DNA from: Rhodococcoides trifolii
GTDB lineage: Bacteria; Actinomycetota; Actinomycetes; Mycobacteriales; Mycobacteriaceae
Assembly: GCF_014635345.1 (NCBI RefSeq)
Contig: NZ_BMCU01000002.1
Span: 744,001 to 808,000, forward strand
Direction: 5' to 3'
DNA length: 64,000 nt
The notes beneath the pieces are model-generated. The model was not told the origin of the DNA and searched no databases. It saw only the letters and a list, made by a program, of their open reading frames with translations. Below are positions 39,313-48,961 of this stretch, piece by piece. The position numbers and the translations under genes were made by a program. The first letter of the stretch is position 1. The number at the start of each line of letters is the position of its first letter.

Positions 39313-40479
39313 GTGGGACAACAGCGAATCCGAGTGCTCATCCTCGGCAGCACGGGCTCGATCGGCACCCAGGCGCTCGAGGTGATCGCAGCGCGGCCGG
39401 ATCGCTTCGAGGTGGTCGGCCTGGCTGCCGGAGGCGCGAACATCGACCTGCTGAACAGGCAGATCGCGGAGACCGGAGTCACCGAGGTCGCCGTTGCCCG
39501 CACCGGAGCCGAGATCGATGGCCTCACCCCACGCACCGGGCCGAACGCGGCCACGGAACTCGTCCGCGGCGTCGAGGCGGACGTCGTGTTGAACGGGCTG
39601 GTCGGGTCGCTCGGTCTCGAGCCCACACTCGCCGCGCTGCAGACCGGTACCCGGTTGGCGCTGGCGAACAAGGAATCCCTGGTCGCCGGTGGATCCTTGG
39701 TGACGAAAGCTGCGGCGCCCGGTCAGATCGTGCCCGTCGACTCGGAGCATTCGGCGCTTGCCCAGTGCCTGCGCGGGGGCCGTGCCGACGAGGTGGCCCG
39801 ACTGGTCGTGACCGCGTCCGGCGGACCGTTCCGAAACTGGGACCGCGAGGGGCTCGAGTCGGTGACACCCGAACAGGCCGGTAAGCACCCGACGTGGTCG
39901 ATGGGCCCGATGAACACGCTCAATTCGGCGACGCTGATCAACAAGGGCCTCGAGGTGATCGAAGCGCACCTCTTGTTCGGGATTCCCTACGACAGGATCG
40001 ACGTCACGGTGCACCCGCAGTCCATCGTCCACTCGATGGTCACCTTCGTCGACGGGTCGACTCTCGCGCAGGCGAGCCCGCCGGACATGAAGCTCCCGAT
40101 CGCACTCGCGTTGGGGTGGCCCGACCGGGTGCCGAATGCCACCCTGGCGTGTGACTTCACCACGGCCGCGCATTGGGACTTCGAGCCTCTCGACGACGAG
40201 GTGTTTCCCGCGGTGGCGTTGGCGCGTCGCGCAGGCGAGCTGGGCGGATGCATGACCGCCGTGTACAACGCCGCCAACGAGGTTGCGGCACAGGCGTTCC
40301 TGGACGGGCGGGTGTCGTTTCCCGCCATCGTCGACGCCGTGTCGGACGTCGTCGAGGCCGGCGCCGCCAGGTGGTCGGCGGAACCGACTACCGTGGGCGA
40401 CGTTCTCGAGGCGGACTCGTGGGCGCGCAGTGCCGCGGCGACGTTCGTCGACAATCGTGAAGGGGTGTCGCTCTCGTGA
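39313..40479 (+). CDS. dxr: 1-deoxy-D-xylulose 5-phosphate reductoisomerase
   Basis: A 388-residue NADPH-dependent enzyme that makes MEP from DXP, the first committed step of the non-mevalonate isoprenoid route. The NADPH site is [14 protein letters not shown], the metal and substrate site contains PVDSEHSAL and VTASGGPF, and the C-terminal part shows GMEAH-like [14 protein letters not shown]. The GTG at 39313 is fixed by the start of homology; a longer frame upstream only overlaps the DUF1990 gene antisense. The stop overlaps the rip1 start, giving the dxr-rip1-ispG order of mycobacteria. Confidence 0.96.
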   Translation: MGQQRIRVLILGSTGSIGTQALEVIAARPDRFEVVGLAAGGANIDLLNRQIAETGVTEVAVARTGAEIDGLTPRTGPNAATELVRGVEADVVLNGLVGSLGLEPTLAALQTGTRLALANKESLVAGGSLVTKAAAPGQIVPVDSEHSALAQCLRGGRADEVARLVVTASGGPFRNWDREGLESVTPEQAGKHPTWSMGPMNTLNSATLINKGLEVIEAHLLFGIPYDRIDVTVHPQSIVHSMVTFVDGSTLAQASPPDMKLPIALALGWPDRVPNATLACDFTTAAHWDFEPLDDEVFPAVALARRAGELGGCMTAVYNAANEVAAQAFLDGRVSFPAIVDAVSDVVEAGAARWSAEPTTVGDVLEADSWARSAAATFVDNREGVSLS

Positions 40480-41696
40480 TGTTCGCTTTCGGAGTGGTTC
40501 TCTTCGCCCTCGGAATCGGAATCTCCGTGGCGTTGCACGAGGCCGGCCACATGTGGACCGCCCAGAAGCTCGGCATGAAGGTTCGCCGGTACTACATCGG
40601 TTTCGGACCGAAAATCTTCTCGTGGCGCCGAGGTGAGACGGAGTACGGGCTCAAGGCCATTCCCGCAGGCGGCTTCTGCGACATCGCCGGAATGACCGCA
40701 GTCGACGAGCTTGCCCCCGACGAGGTCGATCGGGCCATGTTCAAGCAGAAGACCTGGAAGCGTCTGATCGTGATGTTCGGCGGAATCGGCATGAACTTCG
40801 TGCTCGGGTTCGCGCTCGTCTTCGCGTTGGCCTTGGGTTGGGGCTTGCCGGACCGCGAGACCGCGCCCACTGCGCAGGTCGGCGGCCTCAGTTGCGCCGC
40901 TCCGACGCAGGCGCAGGACGGGTCGCTGTCCGCGTGCAGCGGGCCGGGACCGGCGCAGCAGGCCGGACTGCAGCAGGGCGACGTGATCACCTCGGTGAAC
41001 GGAACGTCTACGCCCACCAGCGACGACGTGGTGTCCGCCTTGCAGCCTCTCACCGGGACCGTCGAGCTGGGCATCACCCGCGACGACCGTCAAGTGACGC
41101 TGCCCGTACAACTGCAGCAGGTGCAGCGCTACGTGAAGTCGGAATCGGGCGAGCTCACCTCCACCACCGTCGGTGCGGTCGGCATGAGCATCGCGACCGT
41201 CGGGCCGCCCAACATCCGATACAACGTGCTGACGGCCATCCCGGGATCGCTGAGCTACACCGGATACATCTTCGGTCAGACCGCCCACGCGATCGTCCAG
41301 TTGCCCGCCAAGGTGGGGGCGCTCTGGACCGCGGTCACCGGTGGCGAGCGTGACGTCAACACCCCCATCAGCGTGGTCGGTGCGTCGGTCATCGGCGGTC
41401 AGGCCGCCGAGCGCGGACTGTGGGAAGTGTTCGTCGGTCTGCTCGCGACATTGAACTTCTTCCTCGGGGCGTTCAACCTGCTTCCGCTGCTCCCGCTGGA
41501 CGGCGGACACATCGCGGTGACGATCTACGAGGGGATCCGCAACAAGCTGCGGTTCCGCAAGGGTTTGCCGGCCGGGCGGCCCGTCGACTACATGAAGCTG
41601 ATGCCCGCGACGTATGTGGTGATCATTGCCGGCGGCGCATTCATGTTGCTCACGCTGACGGCCGACATCGTCAATCCGATCCAGCTCTTCCGGTAG
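40476..41696 (+). CDS. rip1: Site-2 intramembrane zinc metalloprotease (Rip1/RseP family)
   Basis: A 406-residue membrane protease that cuts anti-sigma factors and cell-division proteins in mycobacteria. The active site His21-Glu22-x2-His25 lies in the first span ([12 protein letters not shown]), and the second metal site is in [19 protein letters not shown] domain lies at about residues 155-215 ([20 protein letters not shown]). Start codons GTG at 40476 and ATG at 40479 are adjacent (MMFAFG); both overlap the dxr stop, matching the MMF start of Rv2869c. Confidence 0.94.
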   Translation: MMFAFGVVLFALGIGISVALHEAGHMWTAQKLGMKVRRYYIGFGPKIFSWRRGETEYGLKAIPAGGFCDIAGMTAVDELAPDEVDRAMFKQKTWKRLIVMFGGIGMNFVLGFALVFALALGWGLPDRETAPTAQVGGLSCAAPTQAQDGSLSACSGPGPAQQAGLQQGDVITSVNGTSTPTSDDVVSALQPLTGTVELGITRDDRQVTLPVQLQQVQRYVKSESGELTSTTVGAVGMSIATVGPPNIRYNVLTAIPGSLSYTGYIFGQTAHAIVQLPAKVGALWTAVTGGERDVNTPISVVGASVIGGQAAERGLWEVFVGLLATLNFFLGAFNLLPLLPLDGGHIAVTIYEGIRNKLRFRKGLPAGRPVDYMKLMPATYVVIIAGGAFMLLTLTADIVNPIQLFR

Positions 41697-41781
41697 AGAA
41701 GTGTTCGCACTCACGTCACCGTCGACGGGGCTCCGGCGCGTCTAGAGTGGAGGTCGAACGAATCACGAAAGAAGGGATTCC

Positions 41782-42939
41782 GTGACCACCTCGGTCGGCT
41801 TGGGCATGCCATCTGGACCCGCCCCCACACTCGCTCCGCGACGCGTCACCCGCCAGCTGCAGGTCGGCACCGTCGGAGTGGGCAGCGATTCGCCGGTCTC
41901 CGTGCAGTCGATGACCACGACGAAGACACACGACATCAACGCCACCCTGCAGCAGATCGCCGAGCTGACCGCGTCGGGATGCGACATCGTCCGCGTCGCC
42001 TGCCCCCGTCAGGAAGACGCCGACGCGCTGTCGATCATCGCGAAGAAGTCGCAGATCCCCGTGATCGCCGACATTCACTTCCAGCCGCGGTACATCTTCG
42101 CTGCGATCGACGCGGGCTGTGCCGCCGTCCGCGTGAATCCCGGCAACATCAAGGAGTTCGACGGTCGGGTCGGAGAAGTCGCCAAAGCGGCCGGCGCCGC
42201 CGGCATTCCGATTCGCATCGGCGTCAACGCCGGTTCGCTGGACCCGCGCCTGATGAAGAAGTACGGCAAGGCGACTCCCGAGGCACTGGTCGAGTCCGCG
42301 CTCTGGGAAGCGAGCCTGTTCGAGGAACACGGGTTCGGCGACATCAAGATCTCGGTCAAGCACAACGACCCCGTCATCATGGTCGAGGCGTACCGCCAGT
42401 TGGCCGCTCAGTGCAACTACCCGCTGCACCTCGGTGTCACCGAAGCCGGCCCTGCATTCCAGGGCACGATCAAATCCGCAGTCGCCTTCGGCGCGCTGCT
42501 CTCCGAAGGCATCGGCGACACCATTCGAGTGTCCCTGTCCGCGCCTCCGGTCGAGGAGATCAAGGTGGGCAACCAGATTCTGCAGTCGCTGAACCTGCGC
42601 CCCCGGAAATTGGAAATCGTGTCGTGCCCGTCGTGCGGGCGTGCGCAGGTGGATGTCTACACCCTGGCCGATGAGGTCAGCGCGGGACTCGAAGGCATGG
42701 AGATTCCGTTGCGGGTCGCCGTCATGGGATGCGTCGTCAACGGTCCGGGTGAAGCTCGCGAAGCCGATCTGGGTGTGGCGTCCGGAAACGGTAAGGGGCA
42801 GATCTTCGTCAAGGGCGAGGTCATCAAGACCGTGCCGGAGGCGATGATCGTCGAAACGCTCATCGAAGAGGCCATGCGCATCGCGGAGCAGTACGAAGGT
42901 GAAGCGGAGTCGGGAGCTCCTGTCGTGTCGGTGAGCTGA
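41782..42939 (+). CDS. ispG: 4-hydroxy-3-methylbut-2-en-1-yl diphosphate synthase (flavodoxin/ferredoxin)
   Basis: A 385-residue TIM-barrel iron-sulfur enzyme that makes HMBPP from MEcPP, the penultimate step of the MEP pathway. The 4Fe-4S ligands are in [12 protein letters not shown] and [33 protein letters not shown] and [11 protein letters not shown] are family signatures. GAAGGGA lies just before the GTG at 41782. It follows the rip1-like gene after an 85-base gap that may hold its own promoter. Confidence 0.96.
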   Translation: MTTSVGLGMPSGPAPTLAPRRVTRQLQVGTVGVGSDSPVSVQSMTTTKTHDINATLQQIAELTASGCDIVRVACPRQEDADALSIIAKKSQIPVIADIHFQPRYIFAAIDAGCAAVRVNPGNIKEFDGRVGEVAKAAGAAGIPIRIGVNAGSLDPRLMKKYGKATPEALVESALWEASLFEEHGFGDIKISVKHNDPVIMVEAYRQLAAQCNYPLHLGVTEAGPAFQGTIKSAVAFGALLSEGIGDTIRVSLSAPPVEEIKVGNQILQSLNLRPRKLEIVSCPSCGRAQVDVYTLADEVSAGLEGMEIPLRVAVMGCVVNGPGEAREADLGVASGNGKGQIFVKGEVIKTVPEAMIVETLIEEAMRIAEQYEGEAESGAPVVSVS

Positions 42940-42953
42940 TTCGTCACCGATCG

Positions 42954-43002
42954 GCGCGCCATTCATGGCATTCTGTATTCGCGGCGTGGCGGTATGGCGC
43001 GC
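42954..43002. repeat. Inverted repeat after ispG
   Basis: GCGCGCCAT at 42954-42962 is exactly complementary to ATGGCGCGC at 42994-43002, with 31 bases between. It could be a terminator-like fold for ispG or an operator for the next gene; there is no U-tract. Confidence 0.35.
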
Positions 43003-43035
43003 AACGGTCTCGGCGCGCAAGAGAGGTGACGAAGG

Positions 43036-43872
43036 GTGCTCAAGCTTCTCGGTGCCAAGCCGCTGGGTGTGCGTGATACCAGCGAAGTCCTCCGTGTTCT
43101 GAACGCCGATCCCGTTGCCTCGTGCATGGTTGCGGCGCGCGTCGAGGAATCCGGCGTCGAGCCGCGGCTGATCCATGGGGAGATGTGGAGTCGTGGGGGC
43201 CCGTCGATGTCGCTGTGTTACTCCGGTGCCAATCTCGTTCCCCTGCGCGGGGACATCGACGATCTGCGGTCTTTCGCCGACCGCGCCAGCCGCGGTCCGC
43301 GGCTCTGCTCGTCACTGGTCGGCCGAGCCGAACTGACGCTTCCGTTGTGGGAGATGCTCGAAGGTGATTGGGGTCCGCCGCGGGAGTTGCGGGCCGAGCA
43401 GCCGTTGCTGGCGCTCGACTGTGCGCCGGCGGTGGCGCCGGATCGAAGCGTGCGACTGGTGACGATGGACGAACTCGACATCTACCTCACCGCGGCCATT
43501 GCCATGTTCATCGAGGAAGTCGGTGTCGACCCGCGCGCTGGAGACGGGGGCAGGGGATACCGTCGACGGATCGCCGGTCTCATCGCAGCAGGCCGAGCGT
43601 GGGCACGCTTCGAAGAGGGCCAAGTCGTCTACAAGGCAGAGGTCGGATCCATGTCGTCGTCGGTCGGCCAGATTCAGGGTGTATGGGTGCATCCACTGTT
43701 TCGCGGACACGGGGTCGGCTCGGCCGGGACCTCGTCCGTCGCGGCATCCATCGTTGCGGGTGGCCGCACCGCGAGTCTGTACGTCAACAGCTTCAACTCC
43801 GCTGCCCGTCGAGCGTACGCACGGGTGGGTTTCCGCCAGGTCGCGACATTCACCACCGTTCTCCTGGATTGA
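43036..43872 (+). CDS. GNAT-family acetyltransferase with N-terminal DUF4081-like domain (Rv2867c homologue)
   Basis: A 278-residue protein. The N-terminal half (VLNADPVASCMVAARVEESG) is a DUF4081-like module. The C-terminal half is a GNAT fold with the acetyl-CoA loop IQGVWVHPLFRGHGVGSAG and SLYVNSFNSAARRAYARVGF. The substrate is unknown. Position between ispG and the penicillin-binding lipoprotein gene matches M. tuberculosis Rv2867c. It begins at a GTG with GAAGG upstream. Confidence 0.88.
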   Translation: MLKLLGAKPLGVRDTSEVLRVLNADPVASCMVAARVEESGVEPRLIHGEMWSRGGPSMSLCYSGANLVPLRGDIDDLRSFADRASRGPRLCSSLVGRAELTLPLWEMLEGDWGPPRELRAEQPLLALDCAPAVAPDRSVRLVTMDELDIYLTAAIAMFIEEVGVDPRAGDGGRGYRRRIAGLIAAGRAWARFEEGQVVYKAEVGSMSSSVGQIQGVWVHPLFRGHGVGSAGTSSVAASIVAGGRTASLYVNSFNSAARRAYARVGFRQVATFTTVLLD

Positions 43873-43920
43873 GCTGTCGCCGACGGCGATTCGTGACGGG
43901 GTGAAATCAACTCGGCGACT

Positions 43921-43926
43921 TACGAT
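43921..43926 (+). promoter_or_regulatory. Candidate -10 box TACGAT for a leaderless penicillin-binding-protein gene
   Basis: TACGAT ends 8 bases before the ATG at 43935 and no ribosome binding site is present. Confidence 0.45.
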
Positions 43927-43934
43927 GTCAAGCA

Positions 43935-45731
43935 ATGTCTCTCCCTCGCCGCGGTACCGTCCTGACGTCCGTTCTGCTGTTGCTGGCGGGCCTCGTTGCC
44001 TGCACCCCGAAGCCGCTCGGACCGGAATCGGCAGCGGAGCAGTTCGTGTCGTCGTTCGCAGAGCGCGATGCGGCGGCCGCCGCCGAGCACACCGATCGTG
44101 TGGACACCGCGGCGGCTGCGCTCGACGGGGTGTGGAACGGGCTGCAGGCGGAGTCCATGACCGCGACCACCGGTGCCGTCGCAGTCGACGGTGACACCGC
44201 CACCGTGGACTACACCTACACCTGGCAGCTGCCGAAGGACCGCGTGTGGACCTACGACGGCCGGCTGCAGATGGGTCGGCGCGACGGGGACTGGGTGGTG
44301 CGGTGGACGGCGACGGACGTGCACCCCCAGCTGGGCGACACCCAGACCATGGTGCTGCGCTCGACGGCTGCGCCGAGGGCTCGCGTCAACGAGCACGCAG
44401 GGTCGGACGTCCTCGTACCCGGTGAAGTGCATCAGGTGCTCTTCGACGCATCGGAATCGTCCGACGTGGTCGGAACCGCAACGTTCCTCCAGCGCACGGT
44501 GGCTCCGTTCGACCCCTCGATCACGGCGCAGTCCATCGTCGAATCCGCTACCGCGGCCGCCGGTCCCTACTCGGTGATCTCGCTGCGCGACGACGACTAC
44601 CAGACCGTTGCCGCCCCGTTGGCGACGATGTCCGGGGTCACCGTGTCGGAACAGGCCGATCTGGTGGCCACCGACCGCACGTTCGCGCCCGATCTCATCT
44701 CCCAGGTGAAGAAGGCGGTTTCGGACGACGTCGACGGCAAGGCCGGGTGGTCGGTCGTCGCGGTCAATTCCAACGGCAACGACGTGGGAGTGCTGACCGA
44801 GACTGCGCCGCAACCCGTTCCGTCCTTCTCGGTGAGCCTCGACCGTCCGGTGCAGGTGGCGGCCCAGAACGCGGTCGACGCGGTGCCCACCGACCAGGCG
44901 ATGATGGTCGTCGTTCAGCCGTCCACCGGAGCAGTACTGGCGGTCGCTCAGAACAAGGCCGCCGACGTCGACGGGCCCGTCGCGTCCATGGGCCTGTATC
45001 CGCCCGGATCGACGTTCAAGATCGTGACCGCAGGAGCTGCTATCGCCACCGGTCTGGCCACCCCGGACACCTCGGTTCCGTGCCCCGGACGCATCGAGAT
45101 CGGGGAGCGGAGCATCCCGAACTACAACGAGTTCGCTCTCGGCACCGTATCCATGGAGACGGCCTTCGCGCGCTCGTGCAACACCTCGTTCGCGAAGCTC
45201 GCCAGCGAGATGCCGGCCGATGCGTTGACGGTGTCCGCGTCGAAGTTCGGTATCGGACCCGACTACGGCGTGGTGGGTCTGCCCACCGAATCCGGTTCGG
45301 TACCACCGGCGTCCGACCTGGTGCAGCGCACCGAAGACGGATTCGGTCAGGGGAAGGTGCTGGTGTCGACCTTCGGCATGGCACTGGCCGCCGCCACGAT
45401 CGCACACGGATCGACTCCGGTTCCCCAGCTGATCATGGGTGACGACACCACCATCGACGGAGACCATCCGACCATCGATCCGGCGATGGTCGACGGCCTG
45501 CGCGGAATGATGCGCACGGTGGTCACCAGCGGGACGGCGCTCCGTATCGCCGATCAGGGCGAGGTGTACGGCAAGACGGGTGAAGCGGAGGTCGAGGGCG
45601 GGTCGCACGCCTGGTTCGTCGGTTACCGCGGCGACCTTGCCTTCGCGACCTTGGTGGTGCGGGGAGGCAGCTCCGACAATGCGGTCGCCGTCACCCGAGA
45701 CATGATGACCGCCCTTCCGCCTGGCTACTGA
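43935..45731 (+). CDS. Penicillin-binding lipoprotein, class B transpeptidase (Rv2864c-like)
   Basis: A 598-residue exported protein. The signal peptide ends in a lipobox L-V-A-C23. An NTF2/MecA-like N-terminal domain (about residues 30-145) and a PBP dimerisation domain precede the transpeptidase. The three catalytic boxes are complete: S359-T-F-K362 (YPPGSTFKIV), S414-C-N416 (ARSCNTS) and K547-T-G549 (YGKTGEAE). It cross-links peptidoglycan and belongs with the MecA-like class B enzymes of actinobacteria. The final codons Gly-Tyr-stop lie inside the first unit of a 33-bp tandem repeat. Confidence 0.93.
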   Translation: MSLPRRGTVLTSVLLLLAGLVACTPKPLGPESAAEQFVSSFAERDAAAAAEHTDRVDTAAAALDGVWNGLQAESMTATTGAVAVDGDTATVDYTYTWQLPKDRVWTYDGRLQMGRRDGDWVVRWTATDVHPQLGDTQTMVLRSTAAPRARVNEHAGSDVLVPGEVHQVLFDASESSDVVGTATFLQRTVAPFDPSITAQSIVESATAAAGPYSVISLRDDDYQTVAAPLATMSGVTVSEQADLVATDRTFAPDLISQVKKAVSDDVDGKAGWSVVAVNSNGNDVGVLTETAPQPVPSFSVSLDRPVQVAAQNAVDAVPTDQAMMVVVQPSTGAVLAVAQNKAADVDGPVASMGLYPPGSTFKIVTAGAAIATGLATPDTSVPCPGRIEIGERSIPNYNEFALGTVSMETAFARSCNTSFAKLASEMPADALTVSASKFGIGPDYGVVGLPTESGSVPPASDLVQRTEDGFGQGKVLVSTFGMALAAATIAHGSTPVPQLIMGDDTTIDGDHPTIDPAMVDGLRGMMRTVVTSGTALRIADQGEVYGKTGEAEVEGGSHAWFVGYRGDLAFATLVVRGGSSDNAVAVTRDMMTALPPGY

Positions 45732-45819
45732 TCATTCCCGACCGGCCTCCGGCCTGGCTACTGATCATTCCCGACCGGCCTCCGGCCTGGCTACTGATCA
45801 TTCCCGACCGGCCTCCGGC
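45721..45819 (+). repeat. Three tandem 33-bp units carrying the dispersed GC-rich element
   Basis: Units occupy 45721-45753, 45754-45786 and 45787-45819 and look identical. Each contains CCGACCGGCCTCCGGCCT, the reverse complement of the core at 5744-5839. The first unit includes the last codons and stop of the penicillin-binding-protein gene. Since 33 is a multiple of three, the same Tyr-stop recurs in frame in every unit. The bases after the last copy (CTGCCCGC) extend the match to the 5744-5839 element. Confidence 0.92.
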
Positions 45820-45838
45820 CTGCCCGCCCCTGGTCGCC

Positions 45839-45844
45839 TAAACT
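45839..45844 (+). promoter_or_regulatory. Candidate -10 box TAAACT for leaderless map
   Basis: TAAACT ends 7 bases before the ATG of map, directly after the repeat array. No ribosome binding site is present. Confidence 0.5.
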
Positions 45845-45851
45845 TCCCCAC

Positions 45852-46709
45852 ATGTCCGTTCGCACCGCCCTCACGCCCGGCACCGTGTCACCCGTTCTGC
45901 CCGTACCGAAGTCCATCGAAGCGCCCGAGTACGCGTGGAAGAAGACGGCACACGAGGGCTCCGAGCCGTGGGTGCAGACTCCCGAAACCATCGAGAAGAT
46001 GCGGCTGGCGTCGACCATCGCAGCGCGGGCGCTGCAGGAGGCGGGTAGGGCGGTGGCTCCCGGCGTGACCACGGACGAGCTGGACCGGATCGCTCACGAG
46101 TACATGATCGACCACGGCGCATATCCGTCGACGTTGGGCTACAAGGGTTTTCCGAAGTCGTGCTGCACGTCGCTGAACGAAGTGATCTGCCACGGCATCC
46201 CGGACTCGACGGTGATCCAGGACGGCGACATCGTCAACATCGACGTAACGGCGTACATCGACGGCGTGCACGGCGACACCAACGCCACCTTCCTCGCCGG
46301 CGACGTCGCCGAGGATGCGCGGCTGCTCGTCGAGCGCACCCACGAAGCGACGATGCGCGCGATCAAGGCGGTCAAGCCGGGACGGGCGCTCAACGTGGTC
46401 GGTCGCGTCATCGAGTCCTACGCGCACCGGTTCGGGTACGGCGTCGTTCAGGACTTCACCGGTCACGGCATCGGAACCACCTTCCACAACGGTCTGGTGG
46501 TTCTGCACTACGACCAGCCCGACGTGGACACCGTCATCGAACCCGGTATGACGTTCACCATCGAACCGATGATCAATCTCGGCGGTATCGAGTGGGACAT
46601 GTGGGACGACGGCTGGACCGTGCTCACTCGTGACCGGTCGTGGACGGCGCAGTTCGAGCACACACTGTTGGTCACCGATACGGGCGCGGAAATACTGACC
46701 CTGCCCTGA
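45852..46709 (+). CDS. map: Type I methionine aminopeptidase
   Basis: A 285-residue metalloenzyme that removes the initiator Met from new proteins. The metal ligands are in [17 protein letters not shown] (Asp, Asp), [10 protein letters not shown] (His), MTFTIEPM (Glu) and QFEHTLLV (Glu). A Pro-rich N-terminal extension of about 40 residues precedes the catalytic domain, as in the longer mycobacterial MapB form. The start is supported by a -10-like box 7 bases upstream. The stop shares one base with the cobQ ATG (TGATG). Confidence 0.95.
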   Translation: MSVRTALTPGTVSPVLPVPKSIEAPEYAWKKTAHEGSEPWVQTPETIEKMRLASTIAARALQEAGRAVAPGVTTDELDRIAHEYMIDHGAYPSTLGYKGFPKSCCTSLNEVICHGIPDSTVIQDGDIVNIDVTAYIDGVHGDTNATFLAGDVAEDARLLVERTHEATMRAIKAVKPGRALNVVGRVIESYAHRFGYGVVQDFTGHGIGTTFHNGLVVLHYDQPDVDTVIEPGMTFTIEPMINLGGIEWDMWDDGWTVLTRDRSWTAQFEHTLLVTDTGAEILTLP

Positions 46710-48220
46710 TGGGTGCTCTGCTCGTCGCCGGCACGACGTCCGATGCCGGAAAGAGCGTCATCGCGGCCGGGCTCTGTCGCCTTCTGGCCCGTCGTGGAGT
46801 GTCCGTCGCACCGTTCAAGGCGCAGAACATGTCCAACAACTCCGTCGTCACGCTCGACGGCGGCGAGATCGGCCGCGCCCAGGCCATGCAGGCGCTCGCG
46901 TGCGGGCTCGAGCCGAGCGTGCGGTTCAATCCGGTGCTTCTCAAGCCGGGCGGAGACCGCACCTCGCAGTTGGTGGTGCGCGGGCAGGCCACCGGGAACG
47001 TCGGCGCACGCGACTACATGGAGCACCGAAGCTACCTGCGCGAGGTGATCGCGGGCGAATTGGCCTCGCTGCGAGCCGAATTCGACGTGGTCGTCTGCGA
47101 GGGTGCGGGATCACCCGCCGAGATCAATCTTCGCGCAACGGACCTCGCGAACATGGGGCTCGCCCGCGCCGCCGATCTCCCCGTGATCGTGGTCGGCGAC
47201 ATCGACCGCGGAGGCGTACTGGCCCATTTCTTCGGAACTCTGGCCGTGCTCGAGCCGGAAGACCAGGAATTGATTGCCGGCTTCGTCGTGAACAAGTTCC
47301 GCGGGGATCCCGGCTTGTTGGCGCCCGGGTTGGATCGGTTGCAGGAGTTGACCGGTCGGCCCACCTACGGCGTCGTTCCGTTCAGCGACCGTCTGTGGCT
47401 GGACGCGGAGGACTCGCTGTCGACCGTCGCAGACGCTCCGGTCGGGCGTCAGGCTACACCGGTGGGGCAGCAGTGGCTGCGTGTTGCTGCGGTTCGACTG
47501 CCGCGGGTGTCGAATTCCACCGACGTCGAAGCCCTGGCGTGCGAGCCCGGGGTCAGCGTGATCTGGTCGACCGAACCGTCACGACTGGTCGACGCCGACC
47601 TCGTGGTCGTTCCCGGATCGAAGGCGACGGTATCGGACCTGGAGTGGATGCGGCAGAACGGAATTGCGCAGGCTCTGGTCGAACGTGCGCGGCTGGGGCG
47701 CCCGGTCCTGGGAATCTGCGGCGGATACCAGATGCTCGGTCGGAGCATCGTCGACGACGTGGAGTCGGGCGCAGGTCGGGTCGACGGGCTGGGCGTGCTC
47801 GACCTCGACATCACGTTCGATCCGATCAAGACCTTGCAGCGCGTCAGCGGCACTGGATGGGGAACCGCCGTGAGCGGGTACGAGATTCACCACGGGCGGG
47901 TGACGCGAAGCGGAGACGACTTCCTCGTCGACGGGGAGGGAAGCCGTCGCGGCGCCGTGTTCGGGACACATTGGCACGGGTTGTTCGAGAGCGACGACTT
48001 CCGTCGGATGTTCCTGACGGAGGTCGCAGTGCTTTCGGACCGTTCGGGATTCGTGGTGGCGCCGAACACCGACGTGACCGCGGTGCGGCACGCGCAGTTG
48101 GACCTCCTGGCCGATCTGGTCGAGATGCACGTCGACGTCGATGCGGTTCTCGCTCTCACCGACGGGCGATCGGGCCGGCGGCCGGTGGTGCACTCCCGGC
48201 TGGCCGACCCGATCGGGTGA
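46709..48220 (+). CDS. cobQ: Cobyric acid synthase
   Basis: A 503-residue ATP- and glutamine-dependent amidase that converts adenosylcobyrinate a,c-diamide to adenosylcobyrate. The N-terminal synthetase domain has the P-loop-like [13 protein letters not shown], then [13 protein letters not shown] and [13 protein letters not shown]. The C-terminal glutaminase domain carries the Cys nucleophile in [11 protein letters not shown] and the His in GTHWHGLFE. It is coupled to map by a one-base overlap and is convergent with the ABC-permease gene 9 bases away. The other cobalamin genes lie at 55417-62710. Confidence 0.95.
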   Translation: MGALLVAGTTSDAGKSVIAAGLCRLLARRGVSVAPFKAQNMSNNSVVTLDGGEIGRAQAMQALACGLEPSVRFNPVLLKPGGDRTSQLVVRGQATGNVGARDYMEHRSYLREVIAGELASLRAEFDVVVCEGAGSPAEINLRATDLANMGLARAADLPVIVVGDIDRGGVLAHFFGTLAVLEPEDQELIAGFVVNKFRGDPGLLAPGLDRLQELTGRPTYGVVPFSDRLWLDAEDSLSTVADAPVGRQATPVGQQWLRVAAVRLPRVSNSTDVEALACEPGVSVIWSTEPSRLVDADLVVVPGSKATVSDLEWMRQNGIAQALVERARLGRPVLGICGGYQMLGRSIVDDVESGAGRVDGLGVLDLDITFDPIKTLQRVSGTGWGTAVSGYEIHHGRVTRSGDDFLVDGEGSRRGAVFGTHWHGLFESDDFRRMFLTEVAVLSDRSGFVVAPNTDVTAVRHAQLDLLADLVEMHVDVDAVLALTDGRSGRRPVVHSRLADPIG

Positions 48221-48229
48221 CGACGTCCT

Positions 48230-48961
48230 CTACGGTGTGGTCCGCCGCAGTACTGCCCAGCCTCCGAGCAGCGACACGGCGGCGAGGACCGCGGGCAACA
48301 CCACCATCGTGACGAATCGCGGTGTGTCGGCGATGGCATCGCCGACGGTGAACCACCATTGCCGCCACAGAATCAGGACGACAGCTCCGCCGATCACGAC
48401 GACGGCCGCAGCGCTGAGGGTCATCAGCCCGATCAGCTTCCACCGCAGGTACATCGTTCCGATCAGCAGACCGATGCTCGACACCAGGAAGAACAGTGCG
48501 ATCAGGGCGAACAGGCGTGTCACGGGACTGGTCGTGACGTAGTCGAGGATGCCGAACATTCTCATGTGCACCCCCCACCCGGATGTCGCCGTTTCGAGCA
48601 GCGACAACAGGTAGATCACCGTTCCAAACACGACGGACTGGACGAGACCGGCCAAGGCCGTCGCGGTGAAGAACTCGCGTCGGGTGACGCTCAGTCCGAG
48701 GGCGAACGGGAAGGTCTGCGTCATGGCTTGGACGTAGAAACCGATACCGAAGAAGAACACCGACGTGACCCCGCCGGTGAACTGCGTTCTGGAGTCCGGG
48801 TTGGGAATGGCGAAGAACAGAACCCATCCGATAGCAAATGCGACGAACAGAATGGCTGCCGGTGCGCCGACGGCCAGAGGCCATGCGACGGAATGCATTC
48901 GGGCTACCTGGACCACGCGCGGGGCAGCCTTGGCGGGTGGGGGCGTGAGGGTGGCGGTCAT
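48230..48961 (-). CDS. ABC transporter membrane subunit
   Basis: A 243-residue protein with six hydrophobic spans, beginning after a Pro/Ala-rich N-terminus (MTATLTPPPAKAAPRV). It has no sequence signature that names a substrate. The ATG at 48961 overlaps the ATPase stop (ATGA), so the two subunits are translationally coupled. Together with the ATPase and the GntR regulator it forms a three-gene operon of the YtrA-YtrB type, often linked to cell-envelope stress or antibiotic response. Confidence 0.85.
   Translation of the reverse strand: MTATLTPPPAKAAPRVVQVARMHSVAWPLAVGAPAAILFVAFAIGWVLFFAIPNPDSRTQFTGGVTSVFFFGIGFYVQAMTQTFPFALGLSVTRREFFTATALAGLVQSVVFGTVIYLLSLLETATSGWGVHMRMFGILDYVTTSPVTRLFALIALFFLVSSIGLLIGTMYLRWKLIGLMTLSAAAVVVIGGAVVLILWRQWWFTVGDAIADTPRFVTMVVLPAVLAAVSLLGGWAVLRRTTP

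Noticed and set aside
46640-48220. Cobalamin riboswitch in front of cob genes
   Set aside because: cobQ overlaps map and the chelatase gene has only a 27-base upstream gap, so there is no room for a riboswitch at either place.
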